From positions 2,974 to 22,679 of the forward strand of contig DCKE01000018.1 of assembly GCA_002320285.1 (NCBI GenBank): a stretch of 19,706 bases of DNA, in the 5' to 3' direction. Below the pieces are notes generated by a model, which had not been told where the DNA came from, searched no databases, and worked only from the letters and a program-made list of their open reading frames with translations. Made by a program: the position numbers and the translations under genes. Origin of the DNA: Flavobacteriaceae bacterium UBA1682 (GTDB taxonomy: Bacteria > Bacteroidota > Bacteroidia > Flavobacteriales > Flavobacteriaceae). Positions 1 to 7,191 of this stretch are shown one piece after another (the stretch's first letter is position 1; every line of letters starts with the position of its first letter).

Positions 1-45
1 ATGCTGATATGCTGATATGCGAATGGGCGAATGGGCGAATCCGCG
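1..45. repeat. Degenerate short tandem repeat (GCTGATAT / GCGAATGG words)
   Basis: The window opens with back-to-back copies of an approximately 9-bp word: GCTGATAT twice, then GCGAATGG twice, then GCGAATCC. A related run (GCTGATAC, GCTGATGT, GCTGATGC) appears at 1001-1026. This looks like non-coding minisatellite filler beyond the 3' end of the leftward 168-aa gene. No function is visible. Confidence 0.6.
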
Positions 46-67
46 TATAGGCTTTACAGGCATACCA

Positions 68-574
68 CTAAAAAAAAACTTCTTCTTTAGTCCGTACTCT
101 CGAATTAAACAGCAGTATGCGCTGATAACTTTCAAAAGAGATAAAATCGTTGAGGACATCGACGTACAGTAAATTTTCCAGATACAGATAAAGTGTGAGA
201 TGCAGGGTATGGTCGATTTTTTTTTGATCGAGAAAATCGAGCAAAATCAAGGTAAGTTCATCATTATAAAAGGCGTACGACTGTTGAACGCTGGAATTGC
301 CATCGCGAATCAGGACGGCTATCGACAGTAAACTGCGGTTTTCGAGAAACAATTTAGTAAGATTTTCTAATTGGTTTTTGTTGATGGTACTGAGATAGGC
401 ATCAATACATTGGAGGACATACTTATTAAAACTATCGGGTAATCGAAAGCAGCGAGAAGCAATAAAATCGGGTGATACTGGAATGTCTGGGCTACTATAA
501 TCAATCGATTGCTTTCCGGTTAAGATCGAATTGATTAGGGGTATCAGTACGGCATAAAAATCCTTTGTTTTCAT
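68..574 (-). CDS. Hypothetical protein, 168 aa, second gene of a leftward pair
   Basis: I do not recognise this protein. It is 168 aa, has no signal peptide and no obvious membrane span, and is rich in leucine, isoleucine and aspartate. A leucine- and tyrosine-rich stretch at about residues 115-140 (LTLILLDFLDQKK then LHLTLYLYLENLLYVDV) suggests an all-helical soluble fold. Its ATG (574-572) overlaps the TGA stop (573-571) of a 49-codon ORF in an ATGA arrangement, which supports translation from this start and suggests coupling. The TAG stop is at 70-68. It lies divergent from and about 1.1 kb away from the hsd operon, so a link to restriction is not implied. It could be a degenerate or lineage-specific gene. 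Confidence 0.55.
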   Translation of the reverse strand: MKTKDFYAVLIPLINSILTGKQSIDYSSPDIPVSPDFIASRCFRLPDSFNKYVLQCIDAYLSTINKNQLENLTKLFLENRSLLSIAVLIRDGNSSVQQSYAFYNDELTLILLDFLDQKKIDHTLHLTLYLYLENLLYVDVLNDFISFESYQRILLFNSRVRTKEEVFF

Positions 575-720
575 AGGTCGGGCTGATTTAGAAGGGAGTA
601 AATACTGCGGTATTGGCGGTTTTGAAGACTTAGAACAACCCTGGACTGGTGGCGCATCGTTTTCGTGTTAACAGTCGATAGCGTATCTAAAAAAAGGGGA
701 GTAGTTAAAACATTTTTCAT
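571..720 (-). CDS. Small ORF, 49 aa, coupled to the downstream 168-aa gene
   Basis: Reading leftward from the ATG at 720-718 gives a 49-residue peptide beginning MKNVLTTPLFLDTLSTVNTK. It is basic in its middle and ends SLLNQPDL. Its TGA stop overlaps the ATG of the 168-aa gene by the ATGA junction typical of translational coupling, the main reason for listing it. It starts 22 nt after the T-tract of a terminator-like hairpin on the same strand (742-818), so it could be a leader or regulatory peptide, or the first gene behind an attenuator. It might also be the broken N-terminal part of one longer ancestral gene split by a frameshift. No homology is recognised. Confidence 0.4.
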   Translation of the reverse strand: MKNVLTTPLFLDTLSTVNTKTMRHQSRVVLSLQNRQYRSIYSLLNQPDL

Positions 721-741
721 CGTGCCTGTATTTTTAGGGTT

Positions 742-902
742 AAAAAAGGCGTGGAACTAAAATCTATCGGAACAGAGGTACTAGGAGACCCGACAACCAG
801 ACAGACTTAGCCCACGCCAATATCAGGCGCGAGCGTAAGTCTATCGTTTTTGGTCGTCTCGAAGATTCCTAGTTTTCTGATACCAATACGATAGCTTACG
901 CT
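742..902 (-). ncRNA. Candidate structured leader / ncRNA with terminator-like end
   Basis: Two strong hairpins lie side by side. Hairpin A pairs 748-754 with 812-818 (GGCGTGG/CCACGCC), then 757-760 with 807-810, 763-765 with 803-805, and 767-770 with 790-793, separated by small internal loops. Hairpin B pairs 832-839 with 895-902 and 841-846 with 889-894 with one bulged T, and continues with 850-854 against 882-886. On the minus strand hairpin A is followed at once by six Ts (747-742), as in an intrinsic terminator, and an ORF starts 22 nt later. The word CTATCG occurs both in hairpin A (764-769) and in the arm of hairpin B (841-846), so CGATAG at 889-894 has two possible partners. It may be an attenuator or riboswitch-like leader, a free small RNA such as the Flavo-1 class, or the non-coding end of an IS remnant. 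The sequence does not decide between these. Confidence 0.45.
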
Positions 903-990
903 TTATATAATATTTTTCAAGACCAATGTAAAAAATAAGACATAAAAATCCAAATGAGGAATCAAGATAATTGTGTTAAAAAAAGCTGAT

Positions 991-1030
991 TTGCAAATGC
1001 GCTGATACGCTGATGTGCTGATGCGCGTAT
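991..1030. repeat. Degenerate GCTGAT tandem repeat
   Basis: Three to four approximate copies of a 9-10 bp word beginning GCTGAT occur in tandem. They match the repeat found at the very start of the window. The two tracts flank the unknown leftward gene pair and structured region, which could mark the edges of an inserted segment, but such words are probably common filler in this genome. Confidence 0.45.
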
Positions 1031-1087
1031 ATGAAAATCTACAGTTTTTGTTGGTATTTACTTAAGGAACAGTATAAAATAAAGAAA

Positions 1088-1165
1088 CAATACGATTGTA
1101 TGATGCTTTTCTATTAACATCAACCCGTACCATAAACGAACTGATTACTGATCACTTTTTACCAT
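1088..1165. repeat. Dispersed intergenic repeat, partial copy (TACGATTGTAT + ACTGATCAC module)
   Basis: AATACGATTGTAT at 1089-1101 is followed after about 25 nt by CGTACCATAAACGAACTGAT and TACTGATCAC. The same two modules recur in the same order and spacing at about 1403-1490, and a diverged version at 14933-15010. This copy lacks the upstream GTCTTGAC hairpin module. The region 1166-1340 holds no convincing gene. Confidence 0.55.
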
Positions 1166-1343
1166 TTACGGGAGTTGGTCAAATAAGCGAAACTGTCTAA
1201 AGTTATACTAGAATTTTCATATTACCGGACTCTTGCGACCTTATAAAAAATCCGTTAAGAAATCGTCGAATGTAGCCGTAAAAAGATTTTCTGTTTGAGC
1301 GCAGCGAGTTCAAAATCTTTTAGGCGGAATAAGGGGATTTTAG

Positions 1344-1490
1344 GAATTTTTTATAGAGTCTTGACTTTTTGCTTCGTTTTGTGTCAAGACAAAATGAAGA
1401 AATATTACGATTGTATCGGTCCTGTATATTTACATCGACCCGTACCATTAACGAACTGATTACTGATCACTGATAACTAGTCACTCTTTT
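1344..1490. repeat. Dispersed intergenic repeat, full copy
   Basis: Modules in order are GAATTTTTTATA, an inverted repeat GTCTTGAC (1358-1365) against GTCAAGAC (1383-1390) around a 17-nt loop TTTTTGCTTCGTTTTGT, then AAAATGAAG, TACGATTGTAT and CGTACCATTAACGAACTGAT. A second copy with the same order starts at 14858. Read on the minus strand, the sequence has codon-like stretches broken by stops, so it is not a gene now. It may be a decayed mobile or REP-like element. Confidence 0.6.
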
Positions 1491-1550
1491 ACCTCAACGT
1501 ACCATTAACGAACTGATCAACAATCACTGATTTCTAGTCACTCTTTCACG
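1441..1550. repeat. Direct repeat, two tandem copies of about 50 bp
   Basis: CGTACCATTAACGAACTGAT begins at 1441 and again at 1498. Each copy continues with words related to TACTGATCAC and CTAGTCACTCTTT. A third, diverged copy begins near 1126. The period of 57 bp and the shared right end (CTAGTCACTCTTT) show a local duplication. It lies 140-250 nt upstream of hsdM. Confidence 0.65.
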
Positions 1551-1639
1551 AAATGCTTTACAAACAACCAAGCTTTGCGGATTCCCCTACGAAAAACCCC
1601 TATAAATTCCTTTCTTTTGCGTTTCGTTCCAAAATAACA

Positions 1640-1668
1640 TTGACTATATTTACGAATTACTTTTATAA
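1640..1668 (+). promoter_or_regulatory. Putative promoter of the hsd operon
   Basis: TTGACT (1640-1645) and TTATAA (1663-1668) are 17 nt apart, an ideal sigma70-type spacing, 20 nt before the hsdM ATG. Bacteroidota usually use a TAnnTTTG -7 box instead. TATATTTA (1645-1652) fits this with one mismatch, and a TTTG lies at 1616-1619, though the 25-nt gap is wider than usual. Either reading puts the promoter here, but neither is strong. No other good promoter is seen inside the operon. Confidence 0.35.
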
Positions 1669-1688
1669 ATAATTACGATACCCTATTA

Positions 1689-4031
1689 ATGAATCAACAA
1701 TCTCACAATAAATTAGTTAGTTTTATTTGGTCTATAGCAGACGACTGTTTACGCGATGTCTATGTTCGTGGAAAATACCGCGATATTATATTGCCTTTTG
1801 TCGTACTGCGAAGAATTGATTCACTATTACAGCCAACCAAAGAGGCTGTTCTAGAAGAGTTACGCTATCAGAAAGAAGATTTGGAACAAGTTCTGCTTGA
1901 TCCAAGTGGTTTACAACACGCTTCGGGTTATGTGTTTTATAACACTTCCACCTGGACCATGGAAAAATTGAAAGGTACGGCCACCAATTCCCAACAAAAA
2001 TTAGTGGCGAATTTTGAAGAATACCTAAACGGTTTTTCATCGAATGTGCTCGAAATTGTAGAGAAATTCAATTTACAAGCGCAAATTCGGCATATGGCGA
2101 GTAAAGATGTTTTATTGGACGTCTTGGAAAAATTCACCTCGCCTCATATTAATTTAACTCCGTTTATTATTAACGATCCCGATGGTCGTCCTTTGCCAGC
2201 TCTATCCAATTTGGGAATGGGCTATGTGTTTGAAGAATTGATTCGTAAATTCAATGAAGAAAACAACGAAGAAGCAGGAGAACACTTTACACCACGTGAA
2301 GTCATTGAATTGATGACGACTTTGGTCTTTGAACCTTTGAAAGGGAAATTGCCCAATATTATCACCATTTATGATCCGGCCTGTGGTTCGGGGGGTATGC
2401 TAACGGAAAGTGAAAATTACCTGATAGAAGAAGATAGTAAAATAGCCTACAAGGGGGATATTTATTTATATGGTAAAGAGATCAATGACGAAACCTATGC
2501 CATCTGTAAATCGGATATGATGATTAAAGGGAAAGATCCCGAGAACATCCGTTTGGGGTCTACCTTATCGACCAATGAATTTTCGAACATGAAATTCGAT
2601 TTTATGTTGTCGAATCCACCCTACGGAAAATCATGGGCTTCCGAACAAAAATACATTAAAGACGGAAAAGACGTCATCGACAGTCGTTTCCAAATCAAAC
2701 TCAAAGATTATTGGGGAAATTGGGAAACAGTGGATGCGACACCCCGCTCTTCTGATGGTCAATTGTTGTTTTTGATGGAAATGGTCGATAAAATGAAAGC
2801 GCCTACAGCCAATAAAATAGGTTCTCGGATTGCTTCGGTACACAATGGCTCTTCCTTATTTACGGGCGATGCGGGCTCGGGGGAGTCCAATATCCGTCGT
2901 TACATTATCGAAAACGATCTTTTGGATGCCATTGTACAAATGCCCAACAACTTATTCTATAATACGGGGATTACCACCTATATCTGGTTGTTGAATAACA
3001 ACAAGCCCCAAAAAAGAAAAGGAAGCGTTCAATTGTTAGATGCTAATAAATTGTTCCGCAAACTGCGCAAAAATTTAGGGAATAAAAACTCAGAATTTGC
3101 ACCAGCACATATCGACGAAATAGCCCAAGCCTATTTAGAGAATTGGACGACCAATGCCGGAGATTCGGAATTGAATATCAAGCGATTTAACAATGCCGAT
3201 TTCGGTTATCACAAGGTCAACATCGAACGCCCAAAACGTTTAAAAACGCAGTTTACAGCGGAAGCGCTGGAAGTGTTGCGTTTTGATAAAAGCCTGATGA
3301 CGTCCATGCAAGCATTGTACAAAATTTATGGGGAATCAATCTATACCGACTTGGCTTCCAAGGCGACTGAAATCGCTAAACTAGCCGAAAAGGAAGATTG
3401 GGGATTGAATAAAAAGCAATTGCTTAAACTAACGGAAATAGCAACTTGGCAAAAACCAAAAGCAGTCTATGAAGCGGCATTACTGCTGTGGAAACACCTA
3501 GGCGATGCGGTGTTTATGGATTTTAATGCCCTGAATACCTTGGTAGACACCACCGTTAAAAAAGAAAAATTAACGCTGGGTGCAGTCGAGAAAAAAAATA
3601 TTTTGGCAGCTGTTTCAACCTATGATGCCGAAGCAGAAAAAGTGGTTAAAAAAACAGAAAAGCTCTCGGGAGATAAAGTTGCTCAACTTTTAAGCAAGTT
3701 GGGATGTACAGAAACCCAATTGCCTTTATTCGGTTATTTCCCAACTGCTAAAAAGGGGGAATACACCACTTATGAAACGGAAAGTGACTTGCGCGATAGC
3801 GAGCAAATTGCATTAGAAGAATCGATCATCGATTACTTTATTCGCGAAGTGCAACCCCATGTGGCAGAAGCATGGATCAATCTTGATTCAGTAAAAATTG
3901 GGTACGAAATATCGTTTAACAAATACTTTTACCAACATACGCCTTTGCGTTCATTAGAAGCCATTACCAAAGACCTATTGGCATTGGAAGAACAAGGCGA
4001 CGGTCTATTGGCAGAAATCTTAAATGTTTAA
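1689..4031 (+). CDS. hsdM: Type I restriction-modification methyltransferase subunit HsdM
   Basis: This is the modification subunit that transfers a methyl group from S-adenosylmethionine to adenine N6 in the site chosen by HsdS. The N-terminus (residues 1-130) is the helical HsdM N-domain, opening with the typical 'SFIWSIADDCLRDVYVRGKY'. The catalytic domain shows FTPRE (200-204), motif I DPACGSGGML (229-238) and the adenine-methylase motif IV NPPY (309-312). At 780 aa it is much longer than the classical 500-aa subunit. An extra charged C-terminal region (about 540-780) follows the usual end, a layout I know from a long HsdM subclass. It starts the operon, and hsdS begins 3 nt after its stop. 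Residues needed for catalysis are intact, so it should be active. It can also work alone with HsdS as a methylase. Confidence 0.95.
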   Translation: MNQQSHNKLVSFIWSIADDCLRDVYVRGKYRDIILPFVVLRRIDSLLQPTKEAVLEELRYQKEDLEQVLLDPSGLQHASGYVFYNTSTWTMEKLKGTATNSQQKLVANFEEYLNGFSSNVLEIVEKFNLQAQIRHMASKDVLLDVLEKFTSPHINLTPFIINDPDGRPLPALSNLGMGYVFEELIRKFNEENNEEAGEHFTPREVIELMTTLVFEPLKGKLPNIITIYDPACGSGGMLTESENYLIEEDSKIAYKGDIYLYGKEINDETYAICKSDMMIKGKDPENIRLGSTLSTNEFSNMKFDFMLSNPPYGKSWASEQKYIKDGKDVIDSRFQIKLKDYWGNWETVDATPRSSDGQLLFLMEMVDKMKAPTANKIGSRIASVHNGSSLFTGDAGSGESNIRRYIIENDLLDAIVQMPNNLFYNTGITTYIWLLNNNKPQKRKGSVQLLDANKLFRKLRKNLGNKNSEFAPAHIDEIAQAYLENWTTNAGDSELNIKRFNNADFGYHKVNIERPKRLKTQFTAEALEVLRFDKSLMTSMQALYKIYGESIYTDLASKATEIAKLAEKEDWGLNKKQLLKLTEIATWQKPKAVYEAALLLWKHLGDAVFMDFNALNTLVDTTVKKEKLTLGAVEKKNILAAVSTYDAEAEKVVKKTEKLSGDKVAQLLSKLGCTETQLPLFGYFPTAKKGEYTTYETESDLRDSEQIALEESIIDYFIREVQPHVAEAWINLDSVKIGYEISFNKYFYQHTPLRSLEAITKDLLALEEQGDGLLAEILNV

Positions 4032-4034
4032 GCC

Positions 4035-5309
4035 ATGAAAAAATACGAAGAATATAGAGATAGTGGTGTGGAATGGATTGGAGAGATTCCGAAGCATTGG
4101 GAATGTAAGCGTTTAGGAAATTGGTTTGAGGAAAGAAGAATCAAAGTTTCTGACAAGGATTTTGAAGCATTATCAGTAACTAAAAAAGGAATCGTCCCTC
4201 AATTAGACAATGTAGCAAAATCAAATGATAGTGATAATAGGAAATTAGTAAAAAAAGGCGATTTCGTTATTAATAGTCGATCAGATCGGAAGGGATCGAG
4301 TGGCTTATCAAATTTAGATGGATCTGTTTCTTTAATTAATATTGTTATGAAACCTAGATTTATTGAAGGCAATTTTATTAATTACCTGTTAAAGTCTAAT
4401 GGATTTATTGAAGAGTTCTATCGCAATGGTCATGGAATCGTAGCTGATTTATGGACAACAAGATATGATGAAATGAAATTTATTCATCTAGCTATCCCCC
4501 CCCTCCAAGAACAAAAAGCCATTGCGGATTTTTTAGACGACAAATGTGCCAAAGTAGATGCCTTGGTTTCGGTAAAAGAGCAGCAAATCGCCTTACTCAA
4601 AGAAAGGCGACAGGCTGTCATTCATCAAGCCGTGACCAAAGGCCTTGATTCGAACATTGAACGTAAAGATTCTGGCATCGAATGGATTGGGGATATCCCG
4701 AAACATTGGATAACATTGAAAGTTAAATATAATTTTATTTTAAGTGGAGGTGGAACGCCTAGTAAGGAAAATAATTCTTATTGGAATGGCAATATACCAT
4801 GGGTATCTCCAAAAGACATGAAAAGCTTATATATTAATAGAACCGAAGATTTGATAACAGAGGATGCTATTAAAAACTCAAGTGTAAAATTGATATCAAA
4901 GGGATCTTTGCTTATGGTTGTTCGTTCAGGAATTTTACAAAGAACAATACCAGTTTGTTTTGCCAATATTCCCCTTACAATAAATCAAGATATAAAAGCA
5001 ATTACGGCAAATGGAGCCATTGGGATTACATTTTTTTATTATTTTATCAAAGGAACAGAAAGTTTTCTTTTGAAAGATTGGGTGAAGGATGGAGCTACTG
5101 TTGAAAGTATTGAAATACCATATTTCCTAAATTATTATGTCCCAATCCCCCCCATCGCTGAACAACAAACCATCGTCACATATTTAGAAGCTCAAACCTC
5201 CAAAATAGACCAAGCCATTGTACAAAAACAAGAGCAAATTCTAAAGTTAAAAGAGTACAAACAAAGTTTAATAAATGAAGTGGTGACGGGCAAAGTGAAA
5301 GTGAGTTAA
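4035..5309 (+). CDS. hsdS: Type I restriction-modification specificity subunit HsdS
   Basis: HsdS sets the DNA sequence recognised by both the methylase (with HsdM) and the restriction complex (with HsdR). The 424-aa protein has the usual two-fold layout: target recognition domain 1 (about 10-160), a conserved helical spacer (161-205), domain 2 (about 213-375) and a second helical region (376-424). The repeats start with SGVEWIGEIPKHW (10-22) and SGIEWIGDIPKHW (213-225), and each recognition domain closes with IPPLQEQ (154-160) or IPPIAEQ (371-377). The recognition-domain DNA is visibly more A+T-rich than the conserved parts, as expected when such domains are exchanged by recombination. Two cytosine runs (8 and 7) sit at equivalent positions of the two halves. 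No second hsdS or recombinase is present in the window. Confidence 0.95.
   Translation: MKKYEEYRDSGVEWIGEIPKHWECKRLGNWFEERRIKVSDKDFEALSVTKKGIVPQLDNVAKSNDSDNRKLVKKGDFVINSRSDRKGSSGLSNLDGSVSLINIVMKPRFIEGNFINYLLKSNGFIEEFYRNGHGIVADLWTTRYDEMKFIHLAIPPLQEQKAIADFLDDKCAKVDALVSVKEQQIALLKERRQAVIHQAVTKGLDSNIERKDSGIEWIGDIPKHWITLKVKYNFILSGGGTPSKENNSYWNGNIPWVSPKDMKSLYINRTEDLITEDAIKNSSVKLISKGSLLMVVRSGILQRTIPVCFANIPLTINQDIKAITANGAIGITFFYYFIKGTESFLLKDWVKDGATVESIEIPYFLNYYVPIPPIAEQQTIVTYLEAQTSKIDQAIVQKQEQILKLKEYKQSLINEVVTGKVKVS
4496..4503 (+). repeat. Poly-C tract (C8) inside hsdS
   Basis: Eight cytosines encode the Ile-Pro-Pro of the IPPLQEQ motif that ends recognition domain 1. Slippage by one base would shift the frame and leave a half-size HsdS with one recognition domain. 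Homopolymer-driven HsdS switching is known in Neisseria (NgoAV). Eight bases is near the lower limit for such tracts, so phase variation is only a possibility. Confidence 0.5.
5147..5153 (+). repeat. Poly-C tract (C7) inside hsdS
   Basis: Seven cytosines encode the matching Ile-Pro-Pro at the end of recognition domain 2. The tract partly reflects the IPP coding sequence, but CCC is not the only proline codon available, so the pure run in both halves is notable. A slip here would remove only the C-terminal helical region. Confidence 0.4.
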
Positions 5310-5337
5310 GTAAAAAACCAACCAATTAAAACGACTT

Positions 5338-7191
5338 ATGACAAATATATTAGAGCCCCGTTTAGTGGGGGATTTAACCTTGCCGAAAAATAATTATCAA
5401 TTTTTCATACCTTCCTATCAAAGGGGGTATAGGTGGGGTAAAGAAGAAGTTCGTGCGCTGTTAAATGATTTACTTGAGTTTTTAAACAGTAACCAAAGTA
5501 AGTTGGAGCGTTACTGTTTGCAACCAATCGTGGTAAAGCAATTAGCAGACGGGAAATATGAAGTATTAGATGGACAACAGCGTTTGACAACCTTGTTCAT
5601 TTTGTTGTCATATCTAAAACAAGATTACAAAGAGATTAATCTCTTTGGTTTAACATACGAAACAAGACCAAATAGTGGGACCTTCTTACAAAACCTCAGT
5701 TTGGAAATCAATAACGAAAATCCTGATTATTTTTATATAAGCCAAGCCTATACTATAATTTCAGAATGGTTTATGACAATGAGTAACGACTACAGCGGTT
5801 TAAAAATGAACCTTTTTCAGGTTATTGTAAATCAAGTCGATATTATCTGGTATGAAATAAAAGACGCTATCAATCCCATAGATGTATTTACACGAATTAA
5901 TATAGGGAAAATTCCACTGACAAACTCCGAGTTGGTTAAGGCGGTTTTTTTAAGCAAAAACAATTTGCAAATGGGACTAAATGAGTCCGACAAGAAAATA
6001 GCCGAAACAGTATTGAATAATAAACAAGGCGTCATTGCATTGGAGTGGGATGCGATGGAAAAGCAATTGCAAAATCATGAATTTTGGTCTTTTATTTATA
6101 ATAGAGAGCAAAATAATTATGAAACGCGAATTGACTATATCCTCGATTTAATTACCGAAAGTCCAATTAATAAGAAAGATAGTTTAGATTCTTTTAATGT
6201 GTATTATAATAAAGTACGATTGCTTAGGAATAATCCTCAAGCCATTGAAGAATTGAAAAGGCGCAATGTGTCCTTTATCGAAGAGGAATGGTTGGAGTTG
6301 AAATCTTACTTTGACATACTTTTAGAATGGTACACTGATAAGTGGTACAATCATATTATAGGTTTTCTAATTTCAAGAAACGAAAATGTGATGGCACTTT
6401 TAAAAAACTATAAGAATTTAAATAGAGCTGGTTTTAAAAAACAGTTGTTGGATCGGATATCAGAATTGTTGTTGACAAAAAACATTGCGGAACTAACTTA
6501 TGAAAGTAACGATAAGAAAACCATTGAAGGGATTTTGTTACTACACAATGTAATTGGGTCGTTATTACAACCAGATACTTCAGTACAGTTTCCTTTTGAT
6601 AAAATAAATACCAACCGATGGTCTTTAGAACACATTTATGCTCAACATTCAGAAGATTTAAAGGAAAAGGATTATCCATTGTGGATTGCTGATCATCTGG
6701 CCTATTTTCGGAAGGAGTCTGACAGTAAGAATCAAGAAGTATTGAATATTATAAATGCTTTGGAATCTTTAGAAATAGATGCAGATAAATGGAGAGTGGA
6801 AGAGTATAAAACTGCTTTCCTGAAAATTTTTACGGATATAGATAAATACCTGTCTAAGGATAGTGAGAAGCTTGAATTAATGGATAATGATGACGAAAAC
6901 GATAAGCACAATTGGGTCACAGATGATCATTCTATAGCCAATTTAACCTTGCTCGATGTTGGAATGAATTCCCATTTAAGCAGTTCCATTTTTGCGGTTA
7001 AGAGAGAAAAAATAAAAGAATTTGATAAGGCTATGGCTTATATTCCCAATGAAACGCGGAAAGTTTTTCTTAAGTATTATTCGAATTCTTTAGGGCATGA
7101 TGCTTATTGGACTATAGAAGATAGAAAGGCATATGTTAGAGATGTGGAATCTAAAATCAATAATTTGTATAATTTATTAGCGCTAAAATAA
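5338..7191 (+). CDS. DUF262-DUF1524 (GmrSD/SspE-like) nuclease
   Basis: This 617-aa protein has an N-terminal DUF262 domain with the family signatures IPSYQRGYRW (24-33) and DGQQRLTTLF (78-87). In this family these belong to a ParB/Srx-like nucleotide-hydrolysing fold. The C-terminal part carries a DUF1524 HNH-type nuclease signature: WSLEHIYAQH (428-437), then NLTLL (535-539), N544 and the FAVKR end at 552-556. About 95 residues separate the His motif from the second half, a larger insert than in compact versions. GmrSD, SspE and BrxU share this pair of domains and cut or nick foreign or modified DNA using nucleotide hydrolysis. The gene follows hsdS by 28 nt and overlaps the next DUF262 gene by one base (TAATG). 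Its role inside a Type I operon is inferred, not shown. Confidence 0.88.
   Translation: MTNILEPRLVGDLTLPKNNYQFFIPSYQRGYRWGKEEVRALLNDLLEFLNSNQSKLERYCLQPIVVKQLADGKYEVLDGQQRLTTLFILLSYLKQDYKEINLFGLTYETRPNSGTFLQNLSLEINNENPDYFYISQAYTIISEWFMTMSNDYSGLKMNLFQVIVNQVDIIWYEIKDAINPIDVFTRINIGKIPLTNSELVKAVFLSKNNLQMGLNESDKKIAETVLNNKQGVIALEWDAMEKQLQNHEFWSFIYNREQNNYETRIDYILDLITESPINKKDSLDSFNVYYNKVRLLRNNPQAIEELKRRNVSFIEEEWLELKSYFDILLEWYTDKWYNHIIGFLISRNENVMALLKNYKNLNRAGFKKQLLDRISELLLTKNIAELTYESNDKKTIEGILLLHNVIGSLLQPDTSVQFPFDKINTNRWSLEHIYAQHSEDLKEKDYPLWIADHLAYFRKESDSKNQEVLNIINALESLEIDADKWRVEEYKTAFLKIFTDIDKYLSKDSEKLELMDNDDENDKHNWVTDDHSIANLTLLDVGMNSHLSSSIFAVKREKIKEFDKAMAYIPNETRKVFLKYYSNSLGHDAYWTIEDRKAYVRDVESKINNLYNLLALK

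Noticed and set aside
742..902. IS110 bridge-RNA region
   Set aside because: The double-hairpin look is suggestive, but there is no transposase or fragment beside it and I cannot identify loops matching flanks, so I kept it only as an alternative.
1358..1390. GTCTTGAC/GTCAAGAC hairpin as an intrinsic terminator
   Set aside because: The 17-nt loop is long, there is no T-run after either arm, and no gene ends nearby. It is better explained as part of the dispersed repeat.
4035..5309. Invertible hsdS shufflon
   Set aside because: Only one hsdS is present, with no inverted partial copy and no recombinase gene in the window.
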